Shown here in pieces: positions 20,335 through 30,382 of a DNA stretch of 64,000 nucleotides. The stretch spans positions 4,650,001 to 4,714,000 of the forward strand of contig NZ_CP085135.1 in NCBI RefSeq assembly GCF_020616515.1, in the 5' to 3' direction. Both the position numbers and the translations under genes were made by a program. Source of the DNA: Mesorhizobium sp. PAMC28654. GTDB taxonomy: Bacteria > Pseudomonadota > Alphaproteobacteria > Rhizobiales > Rhizobiaceae. Under the pieces are notes generated by a model. It was not told the origin of the DNA. It saw only the letters and a list, made by a program, of their open reading frames with translations, and searched no databases. Numbering within the stretch: position 1 is the stretch's first letter; each line of letters opens with the position of its first letter.

Positions 20335-21186
20335 ATGTCGACAGCCACATCGCTTCACCAGAGTCGCAAGAGGAAGAATGGCGTGATGATGACGCTGTGC
20401 GTCATTGCTGCGGGCATCGGGCTTGCCTGGCTGGCGCTCATCCTCGGCGCGCTGGTCTACAAGGGCGCGGCCGGTCTGTCCCTCAGCGTGTTCACGCAGA
20501 TGACGCCGCCTCCCGGCGACGCGGGCGGCCTGCTCAACGCCATCTATGGCAGCGTGGTGATGACTGTCATCGCCGTCATCTTCGGCACGCCGATCGGCGT
20601 GCTGGCCGGCACCTACATGGCCGAGTATGGCCGCTTTTCAAAGCTCACCACCGTGGTGCGCTTCATCAACGACATCCTGTTGTCAGCGCCGTCGATCATC
20701 ATCGGCCTGTTCGTCTATGAACTGATGGTGCGGCCGATGGGACACTTCTCTGCGCTTGCCGGCGCGGTCGCGCTCGCCATCCTGGTCATCCCGGTTGTCG
20801 TGCGCACCACCGAGGACATGCTCAACCTGGTGCCGAACGCCCTGCGCGAAGCCGGTACCGCGATCGGCGCGCCGCGCTGGGTGGTCATCAAGTCGGTCGC
20901 CTACCGCGCCGCCCTTTCCGGCATCGTCACCGGCATATTGCTGTCGATTGCCCGTATTTCCGGCGAGACGGCGCCACTGCTCTTTACAGCGCTCAACAAC
21001 CAGTTCTGGTCGAGCAATCTCAACGCGCCGATGGCCAGCCTGCCTGTCACCATCTTCCAGTTCGCTCTCAGCCCCTACGAGGAATGGCAGCAACTGGCCT
21101 GGACCGGCGCACTCATCATCACATTGACGGTTCTTGCGCTCAGCATCTTTGCGCGCAGCCTGACCGGACGCAGAGAGGACAAATGA
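20335..21186 (+). CDS. pstA: Phosphate ABC transporter permease PstA
   Basis: 283 aa, six membrane segments, with [18 protein letters not shown] in the first half and the permease motif [14 protein letters not shown] near residue 210. The stop overlaps the pstB start (ATGA). Partner of PstC. Confidence 0.95.
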   Translation: MSTATSLHQSRKRKNGVMMTLCVIAAGIGLAWLALILGALVYKGAAGLSLSVFTQMTPPPGDAGGLLNAIYGSVVMTVIAVIFGTPIGVLAGTYMAEYGRFSKLTTVVRFINDILLSAPSIIIGLFVYELMVRPMGHFSALAGAVALAILVIPVVVRTTEDMLNLVPNALREAGTAIGAPRWVVIKSVAYRAALSGIVTGILLSIARISGETAPLLFTALNNQFWSSNLNAPMASLPVTIFQFALSPYEEWQQLAWTGALIITLTVLALSIFARSLTGRREDK

Positions 21187-21989
21187 GCCAGATGCTGTCT
21201 CCAGACATGACGATCGCCGCCGAGGCTACCGCCAGCAAGGCCAAGATCGAGGTCAAGAACCTCAACTTCTACTACGGCCAGAGCAAGGCGCTGAAGGACA
21301 TCACGCTGTCGTTGCCCGAGCGCAGCGTCACCGCCTTCATCGGACCGTCGGGCTGCGGAAAGTCGACGCTGCTGCGCGTCTTCAACCGTATCTACGAGCT
21401 CTACCCCAAGCAGACCGCCGAGGGCCAGGTGCTGCTCGATGGTCAGAACGTTCTCGATCGCTCGCAGGACCTCAACCTGTTGCGCACCAAGATCGGCATG
21501 GTGTTCCAGAAGCCGACGCCGTTCCCGATGTCGATCTATGAAAACATCGCTTTCGGCGTCAGGCTCTACGAGAAGATCAGCAAGTCGGAGATGGACGGCC
21601 GCGTCGAACAGGCGCTGAAGCGCGCCGCGCTGTGGACCGAGGTCAAGGACAAGCTCAACGCCAGCGGCCTCAGCCTCTCCGGCGGCCAGCAGCAGCGGCT
21701 CTGCATCGCCCGCACCGTGGCGGTGAAGCCGGAAGTCATCCTGCTCGACGAGCCGGCTTCGGCGCTGGACCCACTGTCGACCGCCAAGATCGAGGAGCTG
21801 ATCGACGAATTGCAAGCCGACTACACGATCGTCATCGTCACCCACAACATGCAGCAGGCGGCGCGCGTGTCGAAGCAGACGGCCTTCATGTATCTGGGCG
21901 AACTGGTCGAGTTCGACCGCACCGAGAAGATCTTCACGTCGCCCCGCGAGAAGCGCACGCAGGACTACATCACCGGCCGCTTCGGCTGA
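21183..21989 (+). CDS. pstB: Phosphate ABC transporter ATPase PstB
   Basis: 268 aa from the ATG at 21183. Walker [13 protein letters not shown], the family-specific [18 protein letters not shown], signature LSGGQQQRL, Walker [14 protein letters not shown] and the switch His in [12 protein letters not shown] are all present. It powers PstCA uptake. Confidence 0.97.
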   Translation: MSQMLSPDMTIAAEATASKAKIEVKNLNFYYGQSKALKDITLSLPERSVTAFIGPSGCGKSTLLRVFNRIYELYPKQTAEGQVLLDGQNVLDRSQDLNLLRTKIGMVFQKPTPFPMSIYENIAFGVRLYEKISKSEMDGRVEQALKRAALWTEVKDKLNASGLSLSGGQQQRLCIARTVAVKPEVILLDEPASALDPLSTAKIEELIDELQADYTIVIVTHNMQQAARVSKQTAFMYLGELVEFDRTEKIFTSPREKRTQDYITGRFG

Positions 21990-22014
21990 GCTCAGGCATA
22001 CGAGGGACAGGATC

Positions 22015-22722
22015 ATGGGCGAACACATAGTCGCTTCTTTCGACGAGGATCTCGGACAGATCAGCAGGCTCATCAGCGACATGGGCGAACTCGCCGGCTC
22101 GATGGTCGGCGGTGCGACCAAGGCATTGCTGAATTCCGACAACGCGCTGGCACAGCGCGTCGTTTCCGACGATGCCATCATGGATGCGCGCCAGCGCGAA
22201 CTCGACGATCGCGCCATCACGCTGATCGCCAAGCGCCAGCCGATGGCCGACGACCTGCGCCATGTCGTCGGTTCGATTCGCATGGCCGGCGATCTCGAAC
22301 GCATCGGCGACCTTGCCAAGAACATCGCCAAGCGCGTCGGCACCGTCGGGCTCAGCGTCACGCCACGCGACCTTTCGCACTCCATCGACGGGATGGCGCA
22401 ACTGGTGCTGATCCAGGTTCAGGGCGTTATCGAGGAATACGCGGCACGCGATGCCGCCGCACTTGCGAAGCTACGGGCCGACGACGAACGCATCGACGTC
22501 AAATACACGTCGGTGTTCCGCGAATTGCTGACCTACATGATGGAAGATCCACGCAACATCACCGCGTGCACGCATCTTCTGTTTTGCGCCAAGAATCTCG
22601 AGCGCATCGGCGACCACGTAACCAACATCGCCGAAAATGCGTATTATGTTCTGACCGGCACGCAGTTGCCAGCCAATCGCCCGAAGCAGGACGAGACGGC
22701 AATGTCCGCGCCGGCGGCATGA
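22015..22722 (+). CDS. phoU: Phosphate signalling protein PhoU
   Basis: 235 aa, all-helical, with the two PhoU repeats: one with RQPMADDLRHVVGSIRMAGDLERIGDLAKNI split as the usual metal-binding helices, one with ERIGDHVTNIAENAYYVLTG near the end. PhoU links the transporter state to the PhoR/PhoB pair and damps uptake. It is in the operon 25 bases after pstB. Confidence 0.95.
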   Translation: MGEHIVASFDEDLGQISRLISDMGELAGSMVGGATKALLNSDNALAQRVVSDDAIMDARQRELDDRAITLIAKRQPMADDLRHVVGSIRMAGDLERIGDLAKNIAKRVGTVGLSVTPRDLSHSIDGMAQLVLIQVQGVIEEYAARDAAALAKLRADDERIDVKYTSVFRELLTYMMEDPRNITACTHLLFCAKNLERIGDHVTNIAENAYYVLTGTQLPANRPKQDETAMSAPAA

Positions 22723-22738
22723 CAGGGGTGACCAGCCG

Positions 22739-23428
22739 ATGATCGCGCCACGCATCATGGTGGTGGAGGATGAGGAGCCGCTAGGCGTGCTGCTCCGCTA
22801 CAATCTCGAATCCGAAGGCTACCAGGTCGAGGTGGTGACCCGCGGTGACGAGGCCGAAATCCGCCTGCAGGAGAACGTCCCCGACCTCTTGGTGCTAGAC
22901 TGGATGGTGCCGGCGGTGTCCGGCATCGAACTATGCCGCAGGCTGAGGATGCGCTCCGAAACCGAACGGCTGCCGATCATCATGCTGACCGCGCGTGGCG
23001 AAGAGAGCGACCGCGTGCGCGGCCTGTCCACCGGCGCCGATGATTATCTCGTCAAGCCGTTCTCGACGCCGGAATTCATGGCCAGGGTCAAGGCGCTGCT
23101 GCGCCGTGCCAAGCCGGAGGTCCTGTCCAGTGTCTTGAAGGTCGGCGACATCGTGCTCGATCGCGAGTCGCACCGGGTCTACCGCAAGAAGAGCGAGATC
23201 AGGCTCGGCCCGACCGAATTCCGCCTGCTCGAATTCATGATGCGCCATCCCGGCCGTGTGTTCTCGCGCAGCCAGCTGCTCGACAATGTCTGGGGCGAGA
23301 CGATCTATATCGATGAGCGCACGGTCGACGTGCATGTCGGCCGGCTGCGCAAGGCGGTCAACAATGGCCGCATGCCCGACGTGATCCGCACCATCCGCGG
23401 GGCGGGCTACGCGATCCGCGAAGACTGA
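22739..23428 (+). CDS. phoB: Phosphate response regulator PhoB
   Basis: 229 aa. Receiver domain with acidic pocket VEDEEP and phosphoacceptor Asp54 (LLVLDWMVP), then an OmpR-type winged helix (GPTEFRLLEFMMRHPGRVFS, VDVHVGRLRKAV). It would bind the Pho box at 18132 and so control its own operon. No phoR kinase is found next to it. Convergent with the ROK gene, 12 bases apart. Confidence 0.95.
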   Translation: MIAPRIMVVEDEEPLGVLLRYNLESEGYQVEVVTRGDEAEIRLQENVPDLLVLDWMVPAVSGIELCRRLRMRSETERLPIIMLTARGEESDRVRGLSTGADDYLVKPFSTPEFMARVKALLRRAKPEVLSSVLKVGDIVLDRESHRVYRKKSEIRLGPTEFRLLEFMMRHPGRVFSRSQLLDNVWGETIYIDERTVDVHVGRLRKAVNNGRMPDVIRTIRGAGYAIRED

Positions 23429-23440
23429 CGGCAATCAGGC

Positions 23441-24685
23441 TCAGGCGACATTCTTGCCGATAACGCCGGATTTCGCTTGCGCGCCCGGCGCGAAAATCTC
23501 CTGGTCGACGAAGGTCAGCGCGCGCATGGCGCAGCCCTCGCGGATCAACGGCAGTTCGTTCGGCTCGGTATCGAAGGAGATCGACGTCGAATGCTGGCCG
23601 CCGGCGGTTTGGGCGATGGCCTCCCGCAATGCCGGCTCGATCAGGTCGAAGGCGGCGGCGCTGACGCCGACCATGGCGACCGGGGCAGGGTCGATGAGAG
23701 CGAACAGGCTGCCCAGGCCGAAGCCAAGCGCTTCGCCGGCCTTGCGATAGGCTTCGCGCTCCGGACCGTCCTTTTCGCGTGCCGTGGCCGCCAGCGTCCG
23801 CATGTCCACGTCGCCGACGTCAACCGGCTCGGCGTCCTCGCCCATCTGTTTTGCGTTGCGCCAGATGGCGTAGTTGCCGGCATAGGCCTCGACACAGCCG
23901 CGCCGCCCGCAGCGGCAGAGCGCGCCATTCGGCCGGTGGATCATGTGACCGAACTCACCGCCTGACGAATGCGTGCCGGTGAAAAGCTCGCCCTTCAGAA
24001 CCAGGCCCATGCCGATGCCGTGCGACAGCAGGATGGCGATGAAATCGTCGCGATAACGCTCCGGATCGCGCCAGCGCAGCGCCACCGCCATCATGTTGCA
24101 GTCGTTCTCCATGGTGGCGGGGATGCCGAACTCTCGCTCCAGTATGTCGGCGAAAGCGATGTTGGTCTGTGGCGTGATCGGCGACCACAACATGGCGCGC
24201 GCATGGGAATCGGTGATGCCCTGGATCGCCAGCGCGATGCGGGCGATGCTGCGGACGTCGAGGTCAGGATCCTCGAGCCGGCGCCGGACGATGGCAACGC
24301 ATTCGCCGATCAACTCGTCGCGGGGCAAGGTCAGCGTGTCCAGGCGGCGCTGCTCCTCGGCGATGACCTGTCCGGCATAGTCGATGACGGCAACCGAAAG
24401 AAAGTTGAGCGACAGCACCACTGTCATCACCGCCGCCGCTTCCGGGTTGAGGCCAAGACCAACCTGCGGCCGGCCCCGCTTCAATGCCCCCGCCTCGCTT
24501 GGCTTGCTTTCCGCCAGGATGCCTTCGCCGATCAGATCGGATGAGATCGTCGATATGGTCGAATGGCTAAGTCCGGTGGTCGCCGCGATCTCGGTGCGCG
24601 AAGGTTGTCCGGTCCGGCGCACGGCCGCAATCACCATCGCCCGGTTGCGCCGGCGCAGATCGTCGTGACGGATTCCGACCGACAT
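23441..24685 (-). CDS. ROK-family repressor of the divergent xylose-type transporter
   Basis: 414 aa. An N-terminal winged helix-turn-helix ([20 protein letters not shown], about residues 28-47) is joined to a ROK sugar-binding/kinase-fold domain with GGEFGHMIH and the zinc motif [12 protein letters not shown]. It has XylR/NagC-type architecture. Divergent placement from xylFHG and the palindromes at 24817-24837 and 24901-24921 suggest that it represses the transporter until the sugar or a derivative binds. Whether it keeps sugar-kinase activity cannot be told. Confidence 0.85.
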   Translation of the reverse strand: MSVGIRHDDLRRRNRAMVIAAVRRTGQPSRTEIAATTGLSHSTISTISSDLIGEGILAESKPSEAGALKRGRPQVGLGLNPEAAAVMTVVLSLNFLSVAVIDYAGQVIAEEQRRLDTLTLPRDELIGECVAIVRRRLEDPDLDVRSIARIALAIQGITDSHARAMLWSPITPQTNIAFADILEREFGIPATMENDCNMMAVALRWRDPERYRDDFIAILLSHGIGMGLVLKGELFTGTHSSGGEFGHMIHRPNGALCRCGRRGCVEAYAGNYAIWRNAKQMGEDAEPVDVGDVDMRTLAATAREKDGPEREAYRKAGEALGFGLGSLFALIDPAPVAMVGVSAAAFDLIEPALREAIAQTAGGQHSTSISFDTEPNELPLIREGCAMRALTFVDQEIFAPGAQAKSGVIGKNVA

Positions 24686-24816
24686 GCTCTTTCACATCCT
24701 CCCGGCCACAGCGGCCTTTCGTGGTCTCGAAGGCCGTCAGCGACACCTGAAGCGCGTCGCGCGTCAGGTTCTTGTTTCCAGTCAAATTCTGGCAGAAGCC
24801 CACCATCCTGTCATTA

Positions 24817-24837
24817 TTTATTCGGAGCTCGAAAAAA
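24817..24837. promoter_or_regulatory. Distal ROK operator, imperfect
   Basis: TTTATTCGGA-G-CTCGAAAAAA; the right half is identical to that of the site at 24901-24921 and the left half matches it at seven of ten bases. Confidence 0.55.
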
Positions 24838-24900
24838 ATTCACGGGGACATCAAAATCCATCAGAATCGATGTTGACAGCGTTCGGGTGTTGGATCAGTG

Positions 24901-24921
24901 TTTTTTCGAGGCTCGAAAAAA
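24901..24921. promoter_or_regulatory. Proximal ROK operator, perfect palindrome
   Basis: TTTTTTCGAG-G-CTCGAAAAAA is a perfect 21-base dyad about a central G. It starts 22 bases after a TTGACA box (24873-24878) and so overlaps the expected -10/start region of xylF; binding there would block transcription. Its centre is 84 bases from that of the distal site. Confidence 0.75.
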
Positions 24922-24985
24922 TGGAGCCTTTGTGCCGGCCCTCGGGTCAGTTTGGTCGCGCCACACGCGGCGCAGGGAGGATAAT

Positions 24986-26026
24986 ATGAAAAGATTCACA
25001 GCCGCCATCCTGGCGGGTGTCGCCATGTCGCTGACGCTCGTGTCGGTCGCGCAGGCAAAGGGCAAGGTCATCGGCGTTTCGTGGTCGAACTTCCAGGAAG
25101 AGCGCTGGAAGACCGATGAGGCCGCCATGAAAAAGGCGATCGAGGCAGCCGGCGACAAGTATATTTCCGCCGACGCGCAGTCCAATCCGGGCAAGCAGCT
25201 GACCGACGTCGAAAGCCTGATCTCGCAGGGCGCGAATGCGCTTATCATCCTGGCGCAGGATGCCTCGGCCATCGGCCCGGCCGTGCAGAAGGCGCTGGAC
25301 GAAGGCATTCCGGTTGTCGGCTATGATCGTCTGATCGAGAACAAGGACGTCTTCTACCTCACCTTCGACAACAAGGAAGTTGGCCGCATGCAGGCCCGCG
25401 AAGTGTTCAAGGTGAAGCCGGAAGGCAACTACGTCTTCATCAAGGGCTCGGGCGCCGATCCGAACGCCGACTTCCTGTTCTCGGGTTCGATGGAAGTGCT
25501 CAAGGCAGCCATCGACAGCGGCAAGATCAAGAATGTCGGCGAGGCCTACACCGATGGCTGGCTGCCGGCCAATGCCCAGAAGAACATGGAGCAGTTCCTG
25601 ACCGCCAACGACAACAAGGTCGATGCGGTGGTCGCGGCCAATGACGGCACCGCCGGCGGCGTCGTCGCGGCATTGACGGCACAGGGGTTGGCGGGAACCG
25701 TTCCGGTGTCCGGCCAGGACGGCGACCATGCCGCGCTGAACCGTATCGCACTGGGCACGCAGACCGTGTCGGTGTGGAAGGATGCGCGTGAACTCGGCAA
25801 GAATGCCGCCGAGATCGCCTCGCAGCTCGCCGACGGCAAGAAGATGACCGACGTCCCGAACGAGAAGGACTTCACCACGCCTGGCGGCAACACCGTCAAG
25901 TCGTTGTTCCTGACCCCGGTCGCCATCACCAAGGCCAACCTCAACCTCGTCATCGACGCCGGTTGGATCAAGAAGGACGAGGTTTGCGCCGGCGTGGCGG
26001 CAGGCACCGTCGCCGCCTGCAACTAG
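24986..26026 (+). CDS. xylF: Xylose-type ABC transporter periplasmic binding protein XylF
   Basis: 346 aa. GGGAGG ribosome site, signal peptide cut near VAQAKG. The mature protein follows XylF closely: [73 protein letters not shown] and [15 protein letters not shown]. It binds the sugar, probably D-xylose, in the periplasm. The start used excludes an in-frame extension back to 24563. A strong hairpin after the stop separates it from the permease gene. Confidence 0.9.
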   Translation: MKRFTAAILAGVAMSLTLVSVAQAKGKVIGVSWSNFQEERWKTDEAAMKKAIEAAGDKYISADAQSNPGKQLTDVESLISQGANALIILAQDASAIGPAVQKALDEGIPVVGYDRLIENKDVFYLTFDNKEVGRMQAREVFKVKPEGNYVFIKGSGADPNADFLFSGSMEVLKAAIDSGKIKNVGEAYTDGWLPANAQKNMEQFLTANDNKVDAVVAANDGTAGGVVAALTAQGLAGTVPVSGQDGDHAALNRIALGTQTVSVWKDARELGKNAAEIASQLADGKKMTDVPNEKDFTTPGGNTVKSLFLTPVAITKANLNLVIDAGWIKKDEVCAGVAAGTVAACN

Positions 26027-26062
26027 GAAGCAGGCCGAATTCTGCTATCGCAACGCCGCGGC

Positions 26063-26160
26063 CTGGAGCGGTTCAGTGTTTCTAGAACCGCTGAACCGCT
26101 CCAGTTTTTGTTTTCCGCAATTCCGGACGGAAAACCGCTATGCACTTTTCCTGGAATTGC
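26063..26160 (+). repeat. Double palindrome with terminator-like first hairpin
   Basis: CTGGAGCGGTTCAG (26063-26076) pairs perfectly with CTGAACCGCTCCAG (26091-26104), followed by TTTTTGTTTT, a good terminator. A second dyad GCAATTCC (26117-26124) / GGAATTGC (26153-26160) follows. The composite looks like a dispersed extragenic repeat of rhizobia that also ends the xylF transcript. Confidence 0.7.
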
Positions 26161-26271
26161 TCTCCAAGCTGCGGCGTTTTCTCAAAAAGATTTGTGTTTC
26201 CGCCTCGGGCAGGTAGCTTCTAGGCTGGTTTTCGGCATCCGCGTCAGACGGCAAGCCGTTGGGAGGAAATC

Positions 26272-27624
26272 ATGACCGACACAACGTCCACCCCGCAGGC
26301 CGATACCGCGCGGGCGTCCGATCTTGGCGTGGTTGCCCGTTTCCTGAAGGCAACGGAGATCGATACACGAATGCTCGGCATGGTCGGCGCGCTGCTGGTC
26401 ATCTGGATCGGCTTGCACGTCATTTCCAGCATTCGCCTCGGGGTCAATCCGCTCGATTTCGACAGCCGTACATTCCTGACACCGCGCAATCTCTGGAATC
26501 TGTCGGTGCAGACATCCGCCGTGGCCATCATGGCCTGCGGCATGGTGCTGGTCATCGTCATGCGCAACATCGATCTCTCCGTCGGCTCCGCCGAGGGCGT
26601 CATCGGCATGGTGATGGGCTTCGCGCAAGTGCATTTCCTGGTGCGGTTTGTCGGGCTCGAACTCGGCAATCCGTGGATCTGGGTCCTGGCGCTGTTAATT
26701 GGCCTGGCGCTCGGCCTGTTGATCGGGGCTTTCCAGGGCTTCATCATCGCCTATCTTGAAGTGCCGGCGTTCATCGTGACGCTGGGTGGTCTCTTGATCT
26801 GGCGCGGTGCGGCCTGGTGGGTGACAAGCGGCCAGACAGTGGCGCCGCTCGACGCCACCTTCCAGCTGATGGGCGGCGGGCCGGCGGGATCGATCGGCGC
26901 GACATGGAGCTGGGTTGTCGGCATCGTGGCTTGCCTTGCCGTGGTGTTCGCGTTGTTCAACGGGCGCGTGCAGCGCAAGCGTTTTCGTTTTCCGTTGCGT
27001 CCAATCTGGGCCGAGGCACTGATCGGCGTGGTCACCTGCGCGCTCATCCTGGGTGCGGTCTGGCTTGCCAATTCCTATCCTTGGCCGATCGGCATCGTGA
27101 ACCGGTACGCCGCTGCCAACAATATCACCGTGCCTGAGGGCGGCCTGTTCATCGCTCACGGCATCGCCATTCCGGTGCTGATGGCGGTCGCGGTCGGCCT
27201 TGTCATGACCTTCATCACCAACCGCACGCGTTTCGGCCGCTATGTCTTCGCCATCGGCGGCAATCCCGAGGCCGCCAATCTCGCCGGCATCAACACGCGC
27301 TGGATCACCATGAAGGTGTTCATGATCATGGGCGTGCTGGCGACGATCGCCGCGGCGATCTCATCGGCCAGGCAGAATTCGTCCACCAACGTGCTTGGAA
27401 CACTGGATGAATTGCTCGTCATCGCCGCCGCTGTCATCGGGGGCACGTCGCTTGCCGGCGGCTCGGGAACGATCATCGGCGCCATGCTCGGTGCGCTCCT
27501 GATGCAGTCGCTGCAGTCGGGCATGGTGCTGCTTGGTGTCGACTCGCCGCTGCAGAGCATCGTCGTCGGCGCCGTGCTGGTCATCGCCGTCTGGCTCGAC
27601 ACTGTTTACCGCAAGCGCGTTTAG
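26272..27624 (+). CDS. xylH: Xylose-type ABC transporter permease XylH
   Basis: 450 aa, about ten or more membrane segments, BPD_transp_2 family. Motifs: GMVLVIVMRNIDLSVGSAEG near residue 95, EVPAFIVTLGGLLIWRG, and GGNPEAANLAGINTRW near residue 325. The length and the long loop in the middle (residues about 210-280) are those of XylH rather than RbsC. Twelve bases separate it from xylG. Confidence 0.9.
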   Translation: MTDTTSTPQADTARASDLGVVARFLKATEIDTRMLGMVGALLVIWIGLHVISSIRLGVNPLDFDSRTFLTPRNLWNLSVQTSAVAIMACGMVLVIVMRNIDLSVGSAEGVIGMVMGFAQVHFLVRFVGLELGNPWIWVLALLIGLALGLLIGAFQGFIIAYLEVPAFIVTLGGLLIWRGAAWWVTSGQTVAPLDATFQLMGGGPAGSIGATWSWVVGIVACLAVVFALFNGRVQRKRFRFPLRPIWAEALIGVVTCALILGAVWLANSYPWPIGIVNRYAAANNITVPEGGLFIAHGIAIPVLMAVAVGLVMTFITNRTRFGRYVFAIGGNPEAANLAGINTRWITMKVFMIMGVLATIAAAISSARQNSSTNVLGTLDELLVIAAAVIGGTSLAGGSGTIIGAMLGALLMQSLQSGMVLLGVDSPLQSIVVGAVLVIAVWLDTVYRKRV

Positions 27625-27636
27625 GGAGGGATCGCC

Positions 27637-28437
27637 ATGATTGACAAGACTGCTCCTGCAGCGACCGCGCTGATCGACATGCGCAACATCTCGATCGCCT
27701 TTGGCGGCATCCGCGCTGTCGACGACGCGTCGATAGACCTTTTCCCCGGTGAAGTCGTGGCGCTGCTCGGCCACAATGGCGCCGGCAAGTCGACGCTGAT
27801 CAAGGTCCTGTCCGGGGCCTACAAACGCGATGCCGGCCAGATCTTCGTCAATGGCCAGGAGGCTTCGATCTCCAACCCACGCGAGGCCAAGAAATACGGC
27901 ATCGAAACGATCTACCAGACGCTGGCGCTGGCCGACAATGTCGATGCCGCCGCCAATCTCTTCCTCGGCCGCGAAATCATGACCGCCTATGGCACGCTCG
28001 ACGATGTCGCCATGGAGGCCGAGGCACGCAAGGTGATGGGCCGGCTCAATCCGCGTTTCCAGCGCTTCAAGGAGCCGGTGATCAAGCTCTCCGGCGGCCA
28101 GCGGCAGTCGGTGGCGATCGCCCGCGCCATCCTGTTCAACGCGCGCATCCTGATCATGGATGAGCCGACGGCGGCACTCGGGCCCCAGGAGACGGCCCAG
28201 GTCGGCGAACTGGTCAAGCAGCTCAAGGCGGACGGCATCGGCATCTTCCTGATCAGCCACGACATCCACGACGTGTTCGAACTCGCCGACCGCGTCTGTG
28301 TCATGAAGAACGGCCAGGTGGTGGGGACGGCGCGCACAAGTGATGTGACCCAGGACGAGGTGCTCGGCATGATCATCCTCGGCAAGTGCCCGCCCGGCGC
28401 CATTCCAGGGCCGGGCGCGCTGAAGATCGCCGCCTGA
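27637..28437 (+). CDS. xylG: Xylose-type ABC transporter ATPase XylG, single-domain form
   Basis: 266 aa. Walker [14 protein letters not shown]-loop [12 protein letters not shown], signature [14 protein letters not shown], Walker [14 protein letters not shown] and switch [14 protein letters not shown]. coli XylG and RbsA have two fused ATPase halves of about 500 aa; this one has only the first, like FrcA of rhizobia, and probably acts as a homodimer. The stop is followed by a long inverted repeat. Confidence 0.87.
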   Translation: MIDKTAPAATALIDMRNISIAFGGIRAVDDASIDLFPGEVVALLGHNGAGKSTLIKVLSGAYKRDAGQIFVNGQEASISNPREAKKYGIETIYQTLALADNVDAAANLFLGREIMTAYGTLDDVAMEAEARKVMGRLNPRFQRFKEPVIKLSGGQRQSVAIARAILFNARILIMDEPTAALGPQETAQVGELVKQLKADGIGIFLISHDIHDVFELADRVCVMKNGQVVGTARTSDVTQDEVLGMIILGKCPPGAIPGPGALKIAA

Positions 28438-28452
28438 AAATCGGCGGAACGT

Positions 28453-28505
28453 GATTGGCAAAACCCGGCTGTCATCACTCATCGGCAGCCGGCTATTTGC
28501 CAATC
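28453..28505 (+). terminator. Long hairpin after xylG
   Basis: GATTGGCAAA..CCGGCTG pairs with CAGCCGG...TTTGCCAATC (28486-28505) around a 14-base loop. There is no T-run, so it is a transcript-stabilising or weak termination structure. Confidence 0.55.
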
Positions 28506-28605
28506 ATGTGATATGCCAGTGATGCCGATGGTTTGGCCCCGGCATTGTGTTGGTGCGGGGACTTGACCATAAAGGTGGTGAACCGCTCACGGGCCGCATT
28601 ATCCA

Positions 28606-30228
28606 TTGAAGAAGTTCTTCCCGATCGTTGCCTTCATCGCCGTCGCACTGATCAGCCTGACTATGGCGGGGTTCGCCTACTTCGCCACGCAGGAAGCGGC
28701 GCGCATCAAGTTCGAGGCGGCGGCCGACGATGCGCTCAACCGGATTGAAAGCCGCATCGACCTGCATCTCTCCTTGCTGCGCTCGACCCAGGCGCTGTTC
28801 GACGCCCGCAATGGCGACATTTCACAGAACGAATTCAAGGCCTTCTTCAAGGCGCTCGATGTCGACAACAATTTCGCCGGCCTGCGCGGCATCGGCTTTC
28901 TCAGGCTGGTGAAGGCGGGTGACGAGGCCGCGGTTGAACGCGATATCCTGCGCGACCAGGGTGTGGCCCATGCGGTGTATCCGGATACGACCTTGCCCTG
29001 GCGCGCGCCCATCGTCCTGTTCGAGCCACTGGATCCTTCCAACCAGTCCAGCATCGGCTACGACATGTTCACCGAACCGGCGCGGCGCGAGACGATCGAA
29101 AAGGCCATGGCCGACGATCAGCAGCACGCGAGCGGTCTCCTGCAGCTTGGCCAGGGCACCGGCGCCACGCAGCTTTTCACCGGCTTCTTGGTCTTTGTGC
29201 GGCTCAATGTCGAAACGGCGCCGGACGTCATCAACGCGTCCAGGTCCTCGACGGCCGGTTTTCTTTATGCCGCCTTTCGCGCTGAGGACCTGTTCCAGGT
29301 CGCGCTCAGCCGGGTGCCGCTGCTGCCGGTCAGTACCGAGATCTATGATGGCACGGTGAAAGCCGACAATCTTTTGTTCCGGTCGGAAACGCCGCCTGTC
29401 TCCATGTTCGGGGACAGGCTTCTGGTCACTCGCAAGATCATGGTGGCCGGCCGGCCATGGACTGTCCAGTTCCGGCCGACAAGCGCCTTTTCGCAACCTT
29501 CCTCGCGCGCCATTCCTGTGATGCTTGGATTGTTAGGGCTGTTGCTGGCGGGCGCTATCGCCCTGGTGGCACGCTATCAGGAGCGGGCCTATGACGCGGT
29601 GTCGCTTCTGCACGAAACGACCGAAAAGAGCCTGCTGGAAAAGGACTTGATGCTGCAGGAGATGAAGCATCGCATCAAGAATTCGATCACACGGGTTCTG
29701 GCGATCGCGCGCCAGACGGCGTCGCGCGCCACTGACGTCAACGAATTCTCATCGTCCTTCTCTGCCCGGCTGCAGGCGATGGCCGCTTCGCAGGACATGC
29801 TGACGCGTTCACGGTGGCAGAAGGCCGATCTCGGCGATCTCCTGCGCATCGAGCTTGGCCAGGTGTTCGGCAAGGAGCTTCCCGAGGGACTTCTGGCTGG
29901 GCCGGAGGTGCTTCTCGACGAGACGACAACGCAGGCGCTCGGCCTGACCTTTCACGAACTGGCGACGAATGCGCTGAAATATGGCGAGGCCGGCAATTCC
30001 GTAGGCGCGCTGAAAGTCGACTGGTCGCTCGAAGGGTATGCGCGTGACAGGACGCTGGCCCTCAACTGGCGGGAATCCGGGCAGAAGAAATTGGAAACAC
30101 CGACCAAAACCGGTTTTGGCACCAAGCTGATCGACCTCAACGTAACACGCGAGTTGCGCGGCACGATCAACCGTGATTTTCGCGCTGATGGATTGAACGT
30201 GGAAATCAGGATCCCGCTCTCGGGTTGA
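28606..30228 (+). CDS. CHASE-domain membrane sensor histidine kinase, HWE/HisKA_2 type
   Basis: 540 aa, TTG start (28606); no ATG or GTG occurs between the in-frame stop at 28579 and it. A first membrane helix (residues 5-27), an extracytoplasmic CHASE domain (about 75-250; GLRGIGFLRLV, EPLDPSNQSSIGYDMF) and a second helix (about 305-325) precede the kinase core. The core has His in LQEMKHRIKNSITRVLAIAR, then FHELATNALKYGE and GFGTKLI. It senses an unknown external signal. In alphaproteobacteria kinases of this class often feed PhyR, encoded 3 kb away. No EcfG site is seen before it. Confidence 0.85.
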   Translation: MKKFFPIVAFIAVALISLTMAGFAYFATQEAARIKFEAAADDALNRIESRIDLHLSLLRSTQALFDARNGDISQNEFKAFFKALDVDNNFAGLRGIGFLRLVKAGDEAAVERDILRDQGVAHAVYPDTTLPWRAPIVLFEPLDPSNQSSIGYDMFTEPARRETIEKAMADDQQHASGLLQLGQGTGATQLFTGFLVFVRLNVETAPDVINASRSSTAGFLYAAFRAEDLFQVALSRVPLLPVSTEIYDGTVKADNLLFRSETPPVSMFGDRLLVTRKIMVAGRPWTVQFRPTSAFSQPSSRAIPVMLGLLGLLLAGAIALVARYQERAYDAVSLLHETTEKSLLEKDLMLQEMKHRIKNSITRVLAIARQTASRATDVNEFSSSFSARLQAMAASQDMLTRSRWQKADLGDLLRIELGQVFGKELPEGLLAGPEVLLDETTTQALGLTFHELATNALKYGEAGNSVGALKVDWSLEGYARDRTLALNWRESGQKKLETPTKTGFGTKLIDLNVTRELRGTINRDFRADGLNVEIRIPLSG

Positions 30229-30272
30229 GGCGGGACGCCATCAACCGCGATAGCATGCAGCTTTGGGCGCGA

Positions 30273-30306
30273 AAATGCGGAGACCGGTTTGCCGGTCTCC
30301 GCATTT
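30273..30306. terminator. Perfect 15-bp bidirectional hairpin
   Basis: AAATGCGGAGACCGG, loop TTTG, CCGGTCTCCGCATTT. The A and T ends let it act for either strand; it ends the 28606 kinase transcript and perhaps the lipoprotein transcript ending at 30383. Confidence 0.75.
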
Positions 30307-30316
30307 GACGTTCAGT

Positions 30317-30360
30317 CTAAAGCGCGTCGCGTCGAAACGGATTCATGCGACGCGCTTTAG
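30317..30360. repeat. Extragenic palindrome
   Basis: CTAAAGCGCGTCGC (30317-30330) pairs perfectly with GCGACGCGCTTTAG (30347-30360) around GTCGAAACGGATTCAT. It resembles short dispersed palindromes found between rhizobial genes; I see no second copy in this window. Confidence 0.6.
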
Positions 30361-30382
30361 GGTCACTTTTGGGCGACATGCA

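Noticed and set aside
19186..20358. 390-aa minus-strand frame across pstS and pstC
   Set aside because: Low-complexity Arg/Gly/His/Asp composition typical of antisense frames of membrane protein genes; pstC is unmistakable on the plus strand.
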